From an uncultured Collinsella sp. (GTDB taxonomy: Bacteria; Actinomycetota; Coriobacteriia; Coriobacteriales; Coriobacteriaceae): DNA of 64,000 bases. Position 1 is the stretch's first letter. Every line of letters begins with the position of its first letter. Made by a program: the position numbers and the translations under genes. Shown one piece after another: positions 6,891-17,100 of this stretch. The DNA lies in NCBI GenBank assembly GCA_905208635.1, contig CAJLPX010000011.1:13145-77144 (forward strand). The letters are read 5' to 3'. The notes below the pieces were generated by a model that saw nothing but the letters and a program-made list of their open reading frames with translations, did no database searches and was not told the origin of the DNA.

Positions 6891-8744
6891 ATGATTGAGC
6901 TGCTCAGGCGTTTTGGTGGTAAGTTTCGCCGATATATGGTGATTGGCCCTGCGTGCAAGCTGATCGAAGTGATCTTTGACCTGCTGACGCCGCTGGTGAT
7001 TGCCCAGATGATCGATAAGGGTATTGGCGCACACGATGTCAACGCCGTTATCCACTACGGCATGGTACTTGGCGCCATGGCTGTGATCGGCATCTCGTTT
7101 ACGCTCGTCTGCCAAAAGATGGCGGCGCTGACCTCGCAGGGCATGGGCACCGACATTCGCGGCGCGCTCTACGAGCACATCAACAAACTGAGCTATGCCG
7201 AACTCGACCGCTTTGGCACGCCGTCGCTTATCACCCGCATCACTAACGACGTCAACCAGGTGCAGCTTGCCGTGGCGTTGGGCGTGCGCATGCTCATCCG
7301 CTGGCCCTTCTTGGCGGTGGGCTCCATGTGCGCGGCCCTTGTCATCGACCTTAAGCTCGGCATGATCTTTTTGATTTGCACGCCCGCCATCGGCCTGGTG
7401 TTTTGGTTTGTCATGGCGCGCTGCATCCCGTACTACAAGCAGCTGCAGGCAAAGCTCGACCGTATTGCGCTTATCTGCCGCGAAGGCCTTTCAGGCGCTC
7501 GCGTGGTTCGCGCCTTTGTGCGCGAAGATCACGAGCGTGAGCGCTTCGCCCAAGCTGCCGATGACCAGGCCAATACTGCCATCGCGGTGGGCAAGCTCTC
7601 GTCGATTCTCAACCCCGTCACGTTTCTTGTGATGAACCTGGGCGTGTGTGCCATCCTGTGGGTGGGCGGCATCCAGGTCAACGTGGGCGAGCTCACGCAG
7701 GGTCAGGTCATGGCGTTTGTGAACTACATGACGCAGACCCTGACCTCCATCGTGTACGTTGCCAACCTGGTCGTGGTCTTTACCAAGGCGAGCGCCAGTG
7801 CGTCGCGCATCAACGAGGTGCTCAATTGCGTGCCGAGCATCACCGACGAGGACAGCCAGCCGGTCGCGCTGCCCAAGCCGGGCAATGTCGCTCCAGTTCC
7901 TGCGCTGAGCTTTAGCCATGCGAGCTTCTCTTTTGGCGCCGGCGCTGCCAACGCCGTCAACGATGTGACGCTGGAGCTGCCGCTGGGCAAGACGCTCGGC
8001 ATTATCGGCGGCACGGGCAGCGGCAAGTCCACGCTCGTCTCGCTTATCCCGCGCCTGTACGATGCGGGCACCGGCAGCGTGAGCGTGATGGGCGCCGACG
8101 TGCGCACCTGGCCGCTCGATCAGCTGCGCCATGTGGTCGCGACCGTCCCGCAACGCGCGTCGCTGGTGAGCGGCACCATCCGCAGCAACCTGACCTGGCG
8201 CGACGAGGCGGCAACCGACGAGGATCTCTGGGCGGCGCTCGACATGGCGCAGGCGAGCGAGTTCGTGCGCAACAAGCCGCAGGGGCTCGATGCCCCGGTC
8301 GAGGCGGGCGGTAAGAACTTCAGCGGTGGCCAACGCCAGCGCTTGACCATCGCGCGCGCCCTGGTGGGCTCGCCACAGGTCCTGATCATGGACGACTCCG
8401 CCTCGGCGCTCGACTTTAAGACTGATGCGGCGCTTCGCCGTGCCATTCGCGAGCGCAGCATGCGCGGTGCCGCCGAGGGCGGGCTACCGCTCACGACGGT
8501 GATTGTGAGCCAGCGCGTCTCGACCGTGCGCGACGCCGATATGATCTGCGTACTCGACCACGGCTCGGTTGCGGGCCTGGGCACGCACGATGAGCTGTAC
8601 ACGACCTGCCAGCTCTATCGCGAGATTTGCCAGTCGCAGCTGCGCCGCGAGGAACTCGAGGGCCAGCAGGGGAGCACGACGCCCGCGTCCATCCCAGGCG
8701 CCGCGTGCGCCCTGGCATCCACTTGCGCAAAGGAGGGCTGCTAA
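6891..8744 (+). CDS. ABC exporter half-transporter, degenerate-site subunit
   Basis: This 617-aa protein is a type IV (B-family) exporter half: six membrane helices (about residues 10-300) fused to an ATPase domain. Walker A is GGTGSGKST (about 372-380) and the signature is FSGGQRQR. Walker B ends in MDDSASALD, with Asp where the catalytic Glu should be, and the switch residue is Gln (VSQRVST) instead of His. That pattern marks the non-hydrolysing subunit of heterodimeric exporters such as BmrCD or TM287/288. The ATG at 6891 is preceded by AGGGAG; a TTG at 6858 is a weaker alternative. The next gene starts right at its stop codon. The substrate is unknown (drug, lipid or peptide). Confidence 0.9.
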   Translation: MIELLRRFGGKFRRYMVIGPACKLIEVIFDLLTPLVIAQMIDKGIGAHDVNAVIHYGMVLGAMAVIGISFTLVCQKMAALTSQGMGTDIRGALYEHINKLSYAELDRFGTPSLITRITNDVNQVQLAVALGVRMLIRWPFLAVGSMCAALVIDLKLGMIFLICTPAIGLVFWFVMARCIPYYKQLQAKLDRIALICREGLSGARVVRAFVREDHERERFAQAADDQANTAIAVGKLSSILNPVTFLVMNLGVCAILWVGGIQVNVGELTQGQVMAFVNYMTQTLTSIVYVANLVVVFTKASASASRINEVLNCVPSITDEDSQPVALPKPGNVAPVPALSFSHASFSFGAGAANAVNDVTLELPLGKTLGIIGGTGSGKSTLVSLIPRLYDAGTGSVSVMGADVRTWPLDQLRHVVATVPQRASLVSGTIRSNLTWRDEAATDEDLWAALDMAQASEFVRNKPQGLDAPVEAGGKNFSGGQRQRLTIARALVGSPQVLIMDDSASALDFKTDAALRRAIRERSMRGAAEGGLPLTTVIVSQRVSTVRDADMICVLDHGSVAGLGTHDELYTTCQLYREICQSQLRREELEGQQGSTTPASIPGAACALASTCAKEGC

Positions 8745-10604
8745 ATGAATCCGTATACTTCTTCCGGTTCGGTCGCCACGATGACGGCCAACGTGTCCGG
8801 CAACGATAACCTCAACGACTTGGGTGACGGCCCGCGTCAGCCCGGCGACCCCGAGCGCTACCCCGTGGGCGCGGTAACTCGCCGCCTGCTGGGCTACGTC
8901 CGTCCGCATCGCATTTCGTTTACGGCGTCGTTTGTGAGCGCTGCCATCTCGGTGATCTTACAACTCTATACGCCCATCCTCATCGGCGAGGGCATCGACC
9001 TCATCGTTGCCGCCGGGCAGGTGGACTTTGACGCGCTGCTGCCGCTCGTTACCAAGCTTGCGATTGTCGTGGTGGGCGCGGCGGCCTTCCAGTGGCTGCA
9101 GGGCTGCTGCGTCAACCGCCTGTCCTACGAGACAGTGCGCGACATGCGCGTGGAGGCGAGCGACAAGCTCAGCCGCATGCCGCTCAGCTTTATCGACAGC
9201 CATGCCCATGGTGACCTTATGAGCCGCGAAGTCAACGACGTCGACCAGGTGGGCGATGGTCTGCTGCAGGGCTTCACGCAGCTCTTTACCGGCGTTATCA
9301 CCATTGTGGGCACGCTCGCGTTTATGCTCTCCATCAACCTGACCATGACGCTCGTGGTGGTGCTCGTCACGCCGCTTTCCATCTTTGCGGCCGGCGCCAT
9401 CGCAAAGCTCTCCAACAAGAGCTTTACGGCCCAGCAACGCATTCAAGGCCAGCTCGGCGGCCATATCGAGGAGTATGTGGGCGAGCAAAAGCTCGTGGAC
9501 GCGTTTGCCTACGGCCCGAGCGCTCAGCAGCGCTTCGATGCCCTCAACGCCGAGCTGTATACGGCGGGTGAGCGCGCGCAGTTTATGGGCTCGCTTTCTA
9601 ACCCCGGCACGCGCTTTATCAATAACATCATCTATGCCGTGGTCGCTGTGATCGGCTGCGTGGGCGTGATCACGGGCGTGCCCGCGGCGCTTACGGTGGG
9701 CGGCGTGCAGATTTTCCTGTCCTATGCCAACCAGTACACCAAGCCGTTCAACGAGGTCACCAACGTCATTACGCAGATCCAGACGGCGTATGCCTCGGCG
9801 CGCCGCATGTTCGCGCTGCTCGATGCACGCGAGCAGGAGCCCGACGCGGCGGATGCCGTGGAGCTTGTCGCCCCGCAGGGCGAGGTGACCTTTGAACACG
9901 TGGACTTTAGCTATGTGCCCGACCGCAAGCTGCTGCAGGATATCTGCATCGAGGCCAAACCCGGTACGCGCTTTGCCCTCGTCGGTCCCACGGGCTGTGG
10001 CAAGACGACGCTCATCAATCTGCTGCTGCGCTTTTACGATATCGATGCTGGGCGCATCGCGGTCGATGGTCGCTCCTCGCGTGACTATACGCGCGCGAGC
10101 CTGCGCCGCGTCTTTGGCATGGTGCTGCAGGACACCTGGCTGTTCGAGGGCACGGTGGCCGAAAACATTGCCTACGGTTGCCCCGATGCCACGCGCGAGC
10201 AGATTGTCGAGGCCGCCAAGCGCGCGCACGCGCACAAGTTTATCGTGCAGCTGCCAGGCGGCTACGATACGGTGATCGGCGAGGACGGCGGCACGTTTAG
10301 CCAAGGTCAAAAACAGCTGCTGTGCATCGCGCGCGTCATGCTCACCGATCCGGCGATTCTGCTGCTGGACGAGGCAACGTCGAGCATCGATACGCGTACC
10401 GAGCTGCAGGTGCAGGCGGCATTCGACGAGCTCATGGCTGGCCGCACGAGCTTTGTGGTGGCGCACCGCCTGTCGACGATCCGCAATGCCGACTGCATTC
10501 TGGTTATGCGCGACGGCCAGATTATCGAGCGCGGCACGCACGACGAGTTGCTAGCGGCAGGCGGCTTCTACGCCGAGCTCTACCGCAGCCAGTTTGCCCA
10601 GTAG
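8745..10604 (+). CDS. ABC exporter half-transporter, catalytic subunit
   Basis: This 619-aa partner of the preceding gene is translated from an ATG that directly follows its stop codon, with AAGGAGG upstream. A polar N-terminal extension of about 45 residues precedes the membrane domain (PHRISFTASFVSAAISVILQLYTPI and onwards). The ATPase domain has Walker A GPTGCGKTT (about 413), the signature FSQGQKQ, Walker B LLLDEATSS with the catalytic Glu, and H-loop VAHRLST. All catalytic residues are intact, so this subunit carries the working ATP site together with the partner's signature motif. Confidence 0.92.
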   Translation: MNPYTSSGSVATMTANVSGNDNLNDLGDGPRQPGDPERYPVGAVTRRLLGYVRPHRISFTASFVSAAISVILQLYTPILIGEGIDLIVAAGQVDFDALLPLVTKLAIVVVGAAAFQWLQGCCVNRLSYETVRDMRVEASDKLSRMPLSFIDSHAHGDLMSREVNDVDQVGDGLLQGFTQLFTGVITIVGTLAFMLSINLTMTLVVVLVTPLSIFAAGAIAKLSNKSFTAQQRIQGQLGGHIEEYVGEQKLVDAFAYGPSAQQRFDALNAELYTAGERAQFMGSLSNPGTRFINNIIYAVVAVIGCVGVITGVPAALTVGGVQIFLSYANQYTKPFNEVTNVITQIQTAYASARRMFALLDAREQEPDAADAVELVAPQGEVTFEHVDFSYVPDRKLLQDICIEAKPGTRFALVGPTGCGKTTLINLLLRFYDIDAGRIAVDGRSSRDYTRASLRRVFGMVLQDTWLFEGTVAENIAYGCPDATREQIVEAAKRAHAHKFIVQLPGGYDTVIGEDGGTFSQGQKQLLCIARVMLTDPAILLLDEATSSIDTRTELQVQAAFDELMAGRTSFVVAHRLSTIRNADCILVMRDGQIIERGTHDELLAAGGFYAELYRSQFAQ

Positions 10605-10715
10605 GGGCTGCCGATTAGCGGCAGATGGTTTACATCTGCGTCGTTAGTACTAAGATATGCTTTTAATAAATTGCATTAGTGGCTATAGTTTTGGGGGAAA
10701 CGAGGCAGCGTGACT

Positions 10716-11267
10716 ATGACGTGCGCTTTGGTGGTTAACAGCAAGAGCGGTAATACCAGGATGGTTTCGGGCGCGATCAAGCGCGCTCTGCAGGCTGCGG
10801 GCGTTGAGTTTGTCCATGCCGCGGCGTTGAGCGACGATGCGGATGCAGATCAGGTTGCGCTCGAGGCGCAGGGCGCCTGCGCGGCCGACGCGGTGCTCGT
10901 CGGTTTTTGGTGCGACAAGGGCGCGTGCACGCCTTCGGTCGCGGCGTTGCTCTCCGCCTTGCACGGCAAGCGCGTGTTCCTGTTTGGCACCTGCGGCTTT
11001 GGGGCCGACCAGAGCTATTACCAGCAGATTGTTGACCGCGTAACTTCCAATCTGGCTGAGGATGCCGAGCTTGCGGGCTGGGCGATGTGCCAGGGCAAGA
11101 TGGGCCCCGCGGTCAAGCAGCGCTACGAGGCCATGCTCGAGCAAGATCCCGAAAACGCCCGATTTAAGATGCTGCTCGACAACTGGGTTGCCGCGAAGGA
11201 CCATCCCACCAAGGAAGACCTGGACAACATGGCTGCAGCCGCCAAGAAGGCCGTGCTGGGAGAGTAG
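10716..11267 (+). CDS. flavodoxin family protein
   Basis: This 183-aa protein has a flavodoxin-like fold. The FMN phosphate loop is NSKSGNTRMVSGAIKRAL near the N-terminus, the middle strand is DAVLVGFWCDKGACTPSVAALL, and the 90s-loop-like segment is VFLFGTCGFGA. It ends with a helical tail. It presumably binds FMN and acts as an electron carrier or small reductase; the partner is unknown. The ATG at 10716 has GAGGCA eight bases upstream; a GTG at 10710 is an alternative. It follows the ABC pair after about 110 bp and ends before a strong terminator, so it is probably its own unit. Confidence 0.82.
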   Translation: MTCALVVNSKSGNTRMVSGAIKRALQAAGVEFVHAAALSDDADADQVALEAQGACAADAVLVGFWCDKGACTPSVAALLSALHGKRVFLFGTCGFGADQSYYQQIVDRVTSNLAEDAELAGWAMCQGKMGPAVKQRYEAMLEQDPENARFKMLLDNWVAAKDHPTKEDLDNMAAAAKKAVLGE

Positions 11268-11308
11268 CTTCGCCGTTCGTGGTCCTTCGTGCAAAACAAT
11301 ACAAATGT

Positions 11309-11337
11309 GAAAGCCTCGAAGTTCTCGAGGCTTTTTT
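11309..11337 (+). terminator. terminator of the flavodoxin-like gene
   Basis: The arms AAAGCCTCGA and TCGAGGCTTTTTT surround the loop AGTTC. The T-run follows directly, about 40 bp past the stop codon. Confidence 0.9.
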
Positions 11338-11355
11338 CGTGACACGAGGGCGCCC

Positions 11356-11604
11356 CTTTATTGATGGAAGGCCTAATAAGCTGATTGTTCTATGCCCGGA
11401 TGTGTGCGGAGTGGGATGGGATTTCCGGATGGGTGGGGTTGCGGAAGCTGCGTCCCGGAATTTGCCTTTGGAATGGGATGCGGTTTCCCGTTGAGGGTCT
11501 TGGCGGAAAGTGCGACCCGGAATTTGTGATCGGAGTGGGATGTGGTTTCCCAACGGGGCCACAAGCGGAAGCCGCATCCCACTCCGGACGGGAATTCTGG
11601 GACA
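11356..11604. repeat. left flanking repeat of the fibre locus
   Basis: This 249-bp block starts CTTTATTGATGGAAGGCC and continues with several modules of the form GGAATGGGATGCGGTTTCC, ending in a hairpin around CAACGGGGCCACAAGCGG. The same block in the same orientation occurs at 21031-21340, just beyond the fibre locus, with one extra internal module of about 60 bp. The modules are diverged but their order is kept. No open frame of note was found. Confidence 0.88.
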
Positions 11605-12016
11605 CAGTTCTCAGAGGATTATGGGCTGCGAACTACATGGGGCCGTCATAAAACTCCGGTAAAAGGGGGTCGGAAATAAATGGCACTTCCAGCAGTTTGT
11701 TTTAATGTGGGGGGGGGGTACCATTATTTTACTTTCGCAAAAAATCGATCCCTCTATGGGGAAGTTGCGTAGGTGGTCAGTCACAGATATTGGATAAAAC
11801 AGACTAATTTGGGGATAAATGACCACTTACGCCAAAATAGGTAGCATTTGGCGACAAAACATTGAAAAATTTGTAGCATATCGCTATGTTTTTATTACGA
11901 AAAGATTCCAAATTGGCTTATTTCGGACTCACTTTTCAATCGCCTTGCGGTTCCTGTTGAAACTTGCTGACCTTTGGATGGGTCGAATAAGGCCTCGATG
12001 GGGATGAATTATCACT
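11605..12016. other. AT-rich leader of the fibre locus with a G10 tract
   Basis: This 412-bp non-coding stretch is clearly richer in A+T than its surroundings. It holds a run of ten Gs (11709-11718) and an inverted pair around GGTGGTCA (about 11773) and TGACCACC-like TGACCACTT (about 11820). It probably contains the promoter of the signal peptidase operon. I could not fix -35 and -10 boxes with confidence and recognised no riboswitch. Confidence 0.5.
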
Positions 12017-12574
12017 TTGACGGCGCGTAGACTCAAACGATTTATTGCACTTTTGAGTAGCTTGGCGATTGCGCTCGTCATGGCTCTTGCCGTCGTTTCT
12101 TTTGTCCCTCGTGCATTTGGATACACGCCCTATACAGTGCTTTCGGGTTCTATGGAGCCCGAGCTACCCGTTGGCTCCATGGTGTTTGTTCACCAAGTTG
12201 ATCCAACGGATATTGCCGTGGGCGACAATGCAACCTTTTACCGATCGGACGGCGCCGTGGTGACGCACCAGGTGTACGAGATCGACCCTGCGGCGCAGAT
12301 GATCGGCACGCAGGGAATCGCAAACAAAAATGCAGATGGAAGCATCATGCACGACGCCGAGCAGACGCCTTTTTCACGCGTGATCGGTGTCGTTTCTTTT
12401 TGTGTCCCTTACCTGGGCTTCGTTGACGCATATTGCACGACGATGCCCGGTTTGCTTGTTGTGGTGGCCGTTCTGGCGCTGCTAGTCGCGGCGTCGATAG
12501 TGCTCGATCGGATGGTTCCCGACGAGCCTGCGGGCAAGCATACCCGCGTGCATGCGAGGGAGCGGCGTTCATAG
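12017..12574 (+). CDS. SipW-type signal peptidase I
   Basis: This 185-aa S26 peptidase has an N-terminal helix (about 9-31), the catalytic serine in LSGSMEPELPVGS (S45), and a His (VVTHQVYE, H84) where classical bacterial enzymes have Lys. Ser-His enzymes of this kind are the SipW/archaeal/ER class, which in Bacillus processes TasA and TapA. A second helix (about 148-168) precedes a basic tail. The start is a TTG at 12017 with a GGGGAT stretch 12 bases upstream; no in-frame ATG keeps the first helix. It is the first gene of the fibre locus and presumably processes the three SipW-type precursors that follow. Confidence 0.9.
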   Translation: MTARRLKRFIALLSSLAIALVMALAVVSFVPRAFGYTPYTVLSGSMEPELPVGSMVFVHQVDPTDIAVGDNATFYRSDGAVVTHQVYEIDPAAQMIGTQGIANKNADGSIMHDAEQTPFSRVIGVVSFCVPYLGFVDAYCTTMPGLLVVVAVLALLVAASIVLDRMVPDEPAGKHTRVHARERRS

Positions 12575-12644
12575 CGGCAGGGAAAAGCGTCGGCGGCGGT
12601 AGGGGCCGTTGGCGGGGAAAACGATTCTCGAAAGGAAGAGAACG

Positions 12645-13382
12645 ATGGAAAACAAGAAGAAAAAGCGCTACGGCATCATTGCCGCCCTGCTGCTGTTGGT
12701 GCTGGCCGCCGGCGTTGGCACCTATGCATGGCTGTCGGCAACCGACTCCGAGACGAACGAGTTCACGGTTGGCAGCATCGACAAGCCCGAAGTGAAGCCC
12801 GACCCTGATAATCCGAACAAGCCCGGCGACAAGCCCACGGACCCCTCAGTGGATGGTTATCTGTTCGAGACCCTGTGGAAGAAAGATTCCAAGATGATTC
12901 CCGACACCAATATTGCCAAGAACCCCAACGTTGGTATCGGCAAGGACTCTGATGAGTCCTATGTGTTCATCTACGTGAAGAACGCCATTGTGAAGAAAGA
13001 TGCCACTGACGCTCTTGCTAAGACCCCGTACTTCACGCTTAACGATAACTGGAAGCCGGTTGCGGATACCACCGTGGGTGCTAAGAACAACGGTAACCCT
13101 AACCAGTACGTGAGCGGTCTGTTCATGTATACCGCTGGTAACACCGACACCCCTGCCAAGCTTGCTCCTACTCCAAAGACTGAGACTACCGAGGCAAAGG
13201 CTGCTTACACCGGTGAGCTGTTCAGCACCGTGCATATCCCGGCTGCCATGAACAACACGGATGTTGTTCAGAGTCCCGCCAAGCCCACTATGACAGTCTC
13301 CTGCTACATCTTCGGCGCTGACCAGGGCGATGCCGAGAACGCCATCGCGCAGGCCAAGGAATGGGCTAAGACTCAGGCTTAA
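12645..13382 (+). CDS. TasA-like major fibre subunit with SipW-type signal
   Basis: This 245-aa protein begins MENKKKKRYGIIAALLLLVL, followed by AAGVGTYAWLSATDSETNEF. That is the conserved SipW-dependent signal with its AWLSATDS cleavage region. A Pro/Lys/Asp-rich spacer (about 48-72) leads to a beta-rich domain of about 170 residues, with segments such as ESYVFIYVKNAIVKK and PTMTVSCYIFGADQ. Position next to sipW and length close to TasA (261 aa) suggest it is the fibre-forming subunit. Codons look biased to abundant tRNAs, as in highly expressed genes. RBS AAAGGAAGAG precedes the ATG. A strong hairpin follows the stop. Confidence 0.82.
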   Translation: MENKKKKRYGIIAALLLLVLAAGVGTYAWLSATDSETNEFTVGSIDKPEVKPDPDNPNKPGDKPTDPSVDGYLFETLWKKDSKMIPDTNIAKNPNVGIGKDSDESYVFIYVKNAIVKKDATDALAKTPYFTLNDNWKPVADTTVGAKNNGNPNQYVSGLFMYTAGNTDTPAKLAPTPKTETTEAKAAYTGELFSTVHIPAAMNNTDVVQSPAKPTMTVSCYIFGADQGDAENAIAQAKEWAKTQA

Positions 13383-13393
13383 TCCCCCCTCCA

Positions 13394-13442
13394 CCGAGAT
13401 CCCGGCCCGCTCCCCATCCCCATTTTCGGGCCGGGATCTCGG
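13394..13442 (+). terminator. strong hairpin after the major subunit gene, probable partial terminator
   Basis: The arms CCGAGATCCCGGCCCG and CGGGCCGGGATCTCGG form a perfect 16-bp stem, 12 nt after the stop codon. There is no T-run, so complete Rho-independent termination is unlikely. A transcript-stabilising or attenuating role would give more major than minor subunit. Confidence 0.55.
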
Positions 13443-13471
13443 TCCCCCCTTATCGACGATTGGCGAACGTA

Positions 13472-14119
13472 ATGCTCAACAATCTTTCTGACAATCAGAA
13501 ACGCACCTTGGCGCTTACCGCGATGGCGCTGTTGGCCCTGGCGTGCCTGTGCGGCACGCTGGCTTTTACCGTTGATATGGTTCCGGTGAACAACGTTCTC
13601 TCGTTTGGCAGCGTGAAGGTACGAGTCTGCGAATACACCCTCAACGAGCATGGCGAGGAGATTCCGTTTGAGCCCAACGAGCACGGGGACTATCCCGACA
13701 CCAAGGCCGGGGGCTCTGACATCAGCCGCATTGTGCGCGTGGAGAACGTCGGCGCGCAGCCTGAGTACGTTCGCGCTCGTCTGCACATGACGTCGGTGGC
13801 GCCCGACGGTTCGAGCGCGGATGCTTCGGGCAGCGTTGCGTTTCATGTGAACGCGGGCGAGGGATCCCCGTGGATCGATGGCGGCGATGGGTGGTACTAC
13901 TACCGCGGCTTGGCCGGACGTGGCGGCATGCTCGACCCCGGCGCCATGACGGAAAGCCTCATGGACTCGCTGCGCTTTGTGGGCGACTACCACGATGCCG
14001 CGCGCGGCGGCTCATTCAGGCTCGATATCGATGTGCAGGCCGTGCAGGCCAAAAACCAGCAGGAAAGCGATACCGTCCTCGACGTTCTCGACGTCGCGGG
14101 TTGGCCGGAGGCGAACTAG
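13472..14119 (+). CDS. SipW-type secreted minor fibre protein
   Basis: This 215-aa protein has a hydrophobic N-terminal segment (LALTAMALLALACLCGTLAFTVDMVPVNN), like camelysin/TasA-type precursors. A beta-rich domain follows with the recurrent family phrases VRVENVGAQPEYVRARLHM, DGGDGWYYYRG and FRLDIDVQAVQAKN. These are also found in the 19599 protein (APAYIRAAVDIYW, SDGFYYWTS, DISTQAVQA), so the two are distant paralogs. The likely role is a minor or tip/base subunit of the fibre. The ATG at 13472 or a TTG at 13460 could start it; neither has a strong ribosome site. The next gene follows after 3 bp. Confidence 0.8.
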   Translation: MLNNLSDNQKRTLALTAMALLALACLCGTLAFTVDMVPVNNVLSFGSVKVRVCEYTLNEHGEEIPFEPNEHGDYPDTKAGGSDISRIVRVENVGAQPEYVRARLHMTSVAPDGSSADASGSVAFHVNAGEGSPWIDGGDGWYYYRGLAGRGGMLDPGAMTESLMDSLRFVGDYHDAARGGSFRLDIDVQAVQAKNQQESDTVLDVLDVAGWPEAN

Positions 14120-14122
14120 CCT

Positions 14123-17100
14123 ATGAAGATCAAGAACATGAACCGGGGCGTGCTTAGCAGGCTAGTTGCCGTCGCGGCGATTGCCCTTTGCTGCGTTATG
14201 GCGCTGCCGATGGCGGTACATGCCGAGACTGCGCCCGAGGCCAAAACCGAATTCCACATCAAAAACGAGGCTGCCTTTTTGTCGTGTGTGGCGCTGTCGC
14301 GCGAGCGCGATACCTCCGGCTGGCACGTTTATCTCGATAACGACATTGAGCTCGACAGCGACGACATGAAAGACATCGTTGCAAACACCGTTAAGCATCT
14401 GTCGTTTGGCAACAAGGAGCATCCGTTTAAGGGCGTGTTCGATGGTCAAAACCACACCGTTGAGGGCCTGAACTACGATAAAGACGCTTTTGACCCCGAG
14501 CGCGATACGGGATTTTTTGCCGAGACCAACGGTGCCACCATCAAAAACTTCTTGGTCAAGGACGCCAACGTGTGGGCGGACTTCCGCGGTGGCATTATCG
14601 TGGGCAAGGCCGTCAATACGCGCTTCGAAAACGTTATGGTCATGGAGAGCACGCTGCACGTGACCTGCGCCAACAATGCTCTCAACCTCATTACCAACGC
14701 AGGCTTTGAGGGCGGTCTCATCGCCGGCGAGCTCGACGGCTGCACCCTCTACAACTGCGAGGTCCGTGGCGGCCGTGCCGTCAACAATACGACCTCGGGC
14801 GTGCAGGCGCTCGGCGGTGAGGGTCTGTATATGGCGGCGTTTGCCGGCTACGTTAAGAAATCGACTATCGAGTACTGCCGCGTGACGCCGACGCGTAAGG
14901 ACGACGGCTCGATTGCCGAGAAGGGCATGACCGACGTCACCAATAAGTACGACGTGGCCATTGGCGCCCTGGGCGGCAACAACGTGTACGCCTCGGGTTT
15001 TGTGGGCTGCATGGCGGGCGAGGCCAAGATTATCGACTGCTTCTCGACGGCGCAGTGCTACAGCTATGCCGCGTCGTACGTGGGCGTCGTCGCCGTGACG
15101 CGCGCGTGGACGGGTGGCTTGGCGGGTCGTATTCTAACCGAAAAGGGCAACGAGCTCGTTCGAAGCCATTTTGCGGGTGACTTGAGCTCGCGTCAGTACA
15201 ATCCCATCGCCGTGATCCCCATCATTCAAAACGATGTGAACCTGGGCGGCATTGCCGCGCGTGCCAACAAGGATGATGCCACGGTCACCGAGTGCTACTT
15301 TAAGCCGAGCGTGAGCCTAAACGGCAGCAGCCAGGGTACCGCGGCTAAGAAGAAGATCCCCTCTTTTGGCGGCGACGGTACCACCAAGGGCGACGGCTAC
15401 GGCCCGTGGGACGACGGGCGCTACGCCACGCGCGAGCTGTGGGAGGAGCACGACTACGACTTCTGTGCCGGCACCATGCGCTCGACCGCTAACGATGAGG
15501 CCCTGGGCGGTTCGCATGCCAACGAGTGGGCGATGGACTACAGACTGAATATCCCCGTGCATGGCCAGAGCGTTAAGGCGACGATCGATTTTCCCGGTGC
15601 GGGCACCGCGACAATCGAGGCGACCAAACTCGGTATTGATCAGAAGACCTCGGATCCGTACGCCTTTGCCGTGAGCGCCGTGCTGGCGGGAACGGCCCAG
15701 GGCTTGGCCCAGGGCGATACGTCGGTAACGTTCAGGCAGGAAACCTCCGCAAAGCCCGCGGGGCTGAGCGAGGCGAACGGCGGCTACCGCTTTATGGGCT
15801 GGTTCCACGAGTCCGGAGTCAATGTGAACCGCATCGATGCCGATAACGCCTGGTTTAACGGCAAGACCGATGCTGCTGCTGTCGCTGCTGACAAGCGCGT
15901 CGAGGAGAACACGGACCACGATAAGGCTTCGACCTACACCGCCAACAACGGAAGCGGCGTCGATGAAAAATTCGGCTTCAAGGGTAACGACCTCTTTATC
16001 GCTTCATACGAGGCGCAGGTGCTGTTCTATAACGTTAAGGGCAAGACGCTTGATTGGAAAACCGGTGCCGCGCACGACAAGTCCACTGATTGGTATCGCT
16101 ACGGCGTGGGTTTGACGCCCGCGGCTCCCGAAGACCGCGAGGGGCTTTCCGCTACCGCGACATTTATCGGCTGGACCACGCAGCCTAGCAGCGAGGAAGG
16201 TATGAACGGCGCCTATGCCGCCATCACTTCGGATAAGTTAGCCGAGCTTAAAAATCAGGGAGCTTTTTATCCTGCGGGTAGCGAGATCACTGTTGTCCGT
16301 CCAGCCGACTTCTATCCCGTGTACAGCGACTACGTGTCGAACATCATAACTGTGTTCGAGGGTAATGAGCAGGACGCGCTCAATGATGTGAGCCAGCGCG
16401 TTGGCGTGGGCAAAACCAAAGTCGACGTCAAGACTGCCGGGGGCGGCACTAGCGTCTACACGGTACAGGTGTGCAACACGGACGGTACGCCCCTGTCCGA
16501 TGGCGGCAAGCTGCCCGACGGCTATTGCTTCCTGGGCTGGTACGAAAACAAGGGAACCGAGGATGCTCCGCTCGAGGTGCGCGTAAGCCGCGATCCCAGC
16601 TATACGCTCCCCGCAGATGTCGATTTAACCGTGCCGCATACCTACATCGCCCGCTTTGAGTACCGCGTGGACTATTACGTCAAGTCGATGACGAACGATG
16701 CCTATAAGGATTCTAGACTCCTCTGCTCTGTGTGGAACGGGTACCAAACTTCGTTTAACGAGCAGGTCGGATCGAGCTACGTGCGAGAGAATATCGTGCA
16801 CTGGGGTTCCGAGCACGTCTATCACGGACTGAAGGAAAACTATAAGGACGAATGCAATGAGGGGCGCTTTGGGGCAGAGACGCTCATCGTTGCGCCTTTG
16901 AAAGCGTATTCGCATACGGTCAAAAACGATACAGGTGTGGATACCCGGAAAAATGTCATTGCCGATACGGATTTCCCGGGTTCGGGCACACTGGATGACG
17001 AGTGGGTCGCAGGAGCGCTGAAGTTTTACTTTAGGCCGGCGAGCAAGCGATACCATTTAAATTTCTGGACCCTCGAGCGCCAAGGCGGGTGCTGGACTTG

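Noticed and set aside
11611..11826. Short minus-strand open frame across the G10 tract
   Set aside because: 71 residues with no ribosome site and no family resemblance. The region is AT-rich and non-coding in appearance.
11605..12016. Riboswitch (for example c-di-GMP type) in the fibre locus leader
   Set aside because: I searched by eye for conserved class I/II c-di-GMP and other common aptamer cores and found none. A covariance-model scan would settle it.
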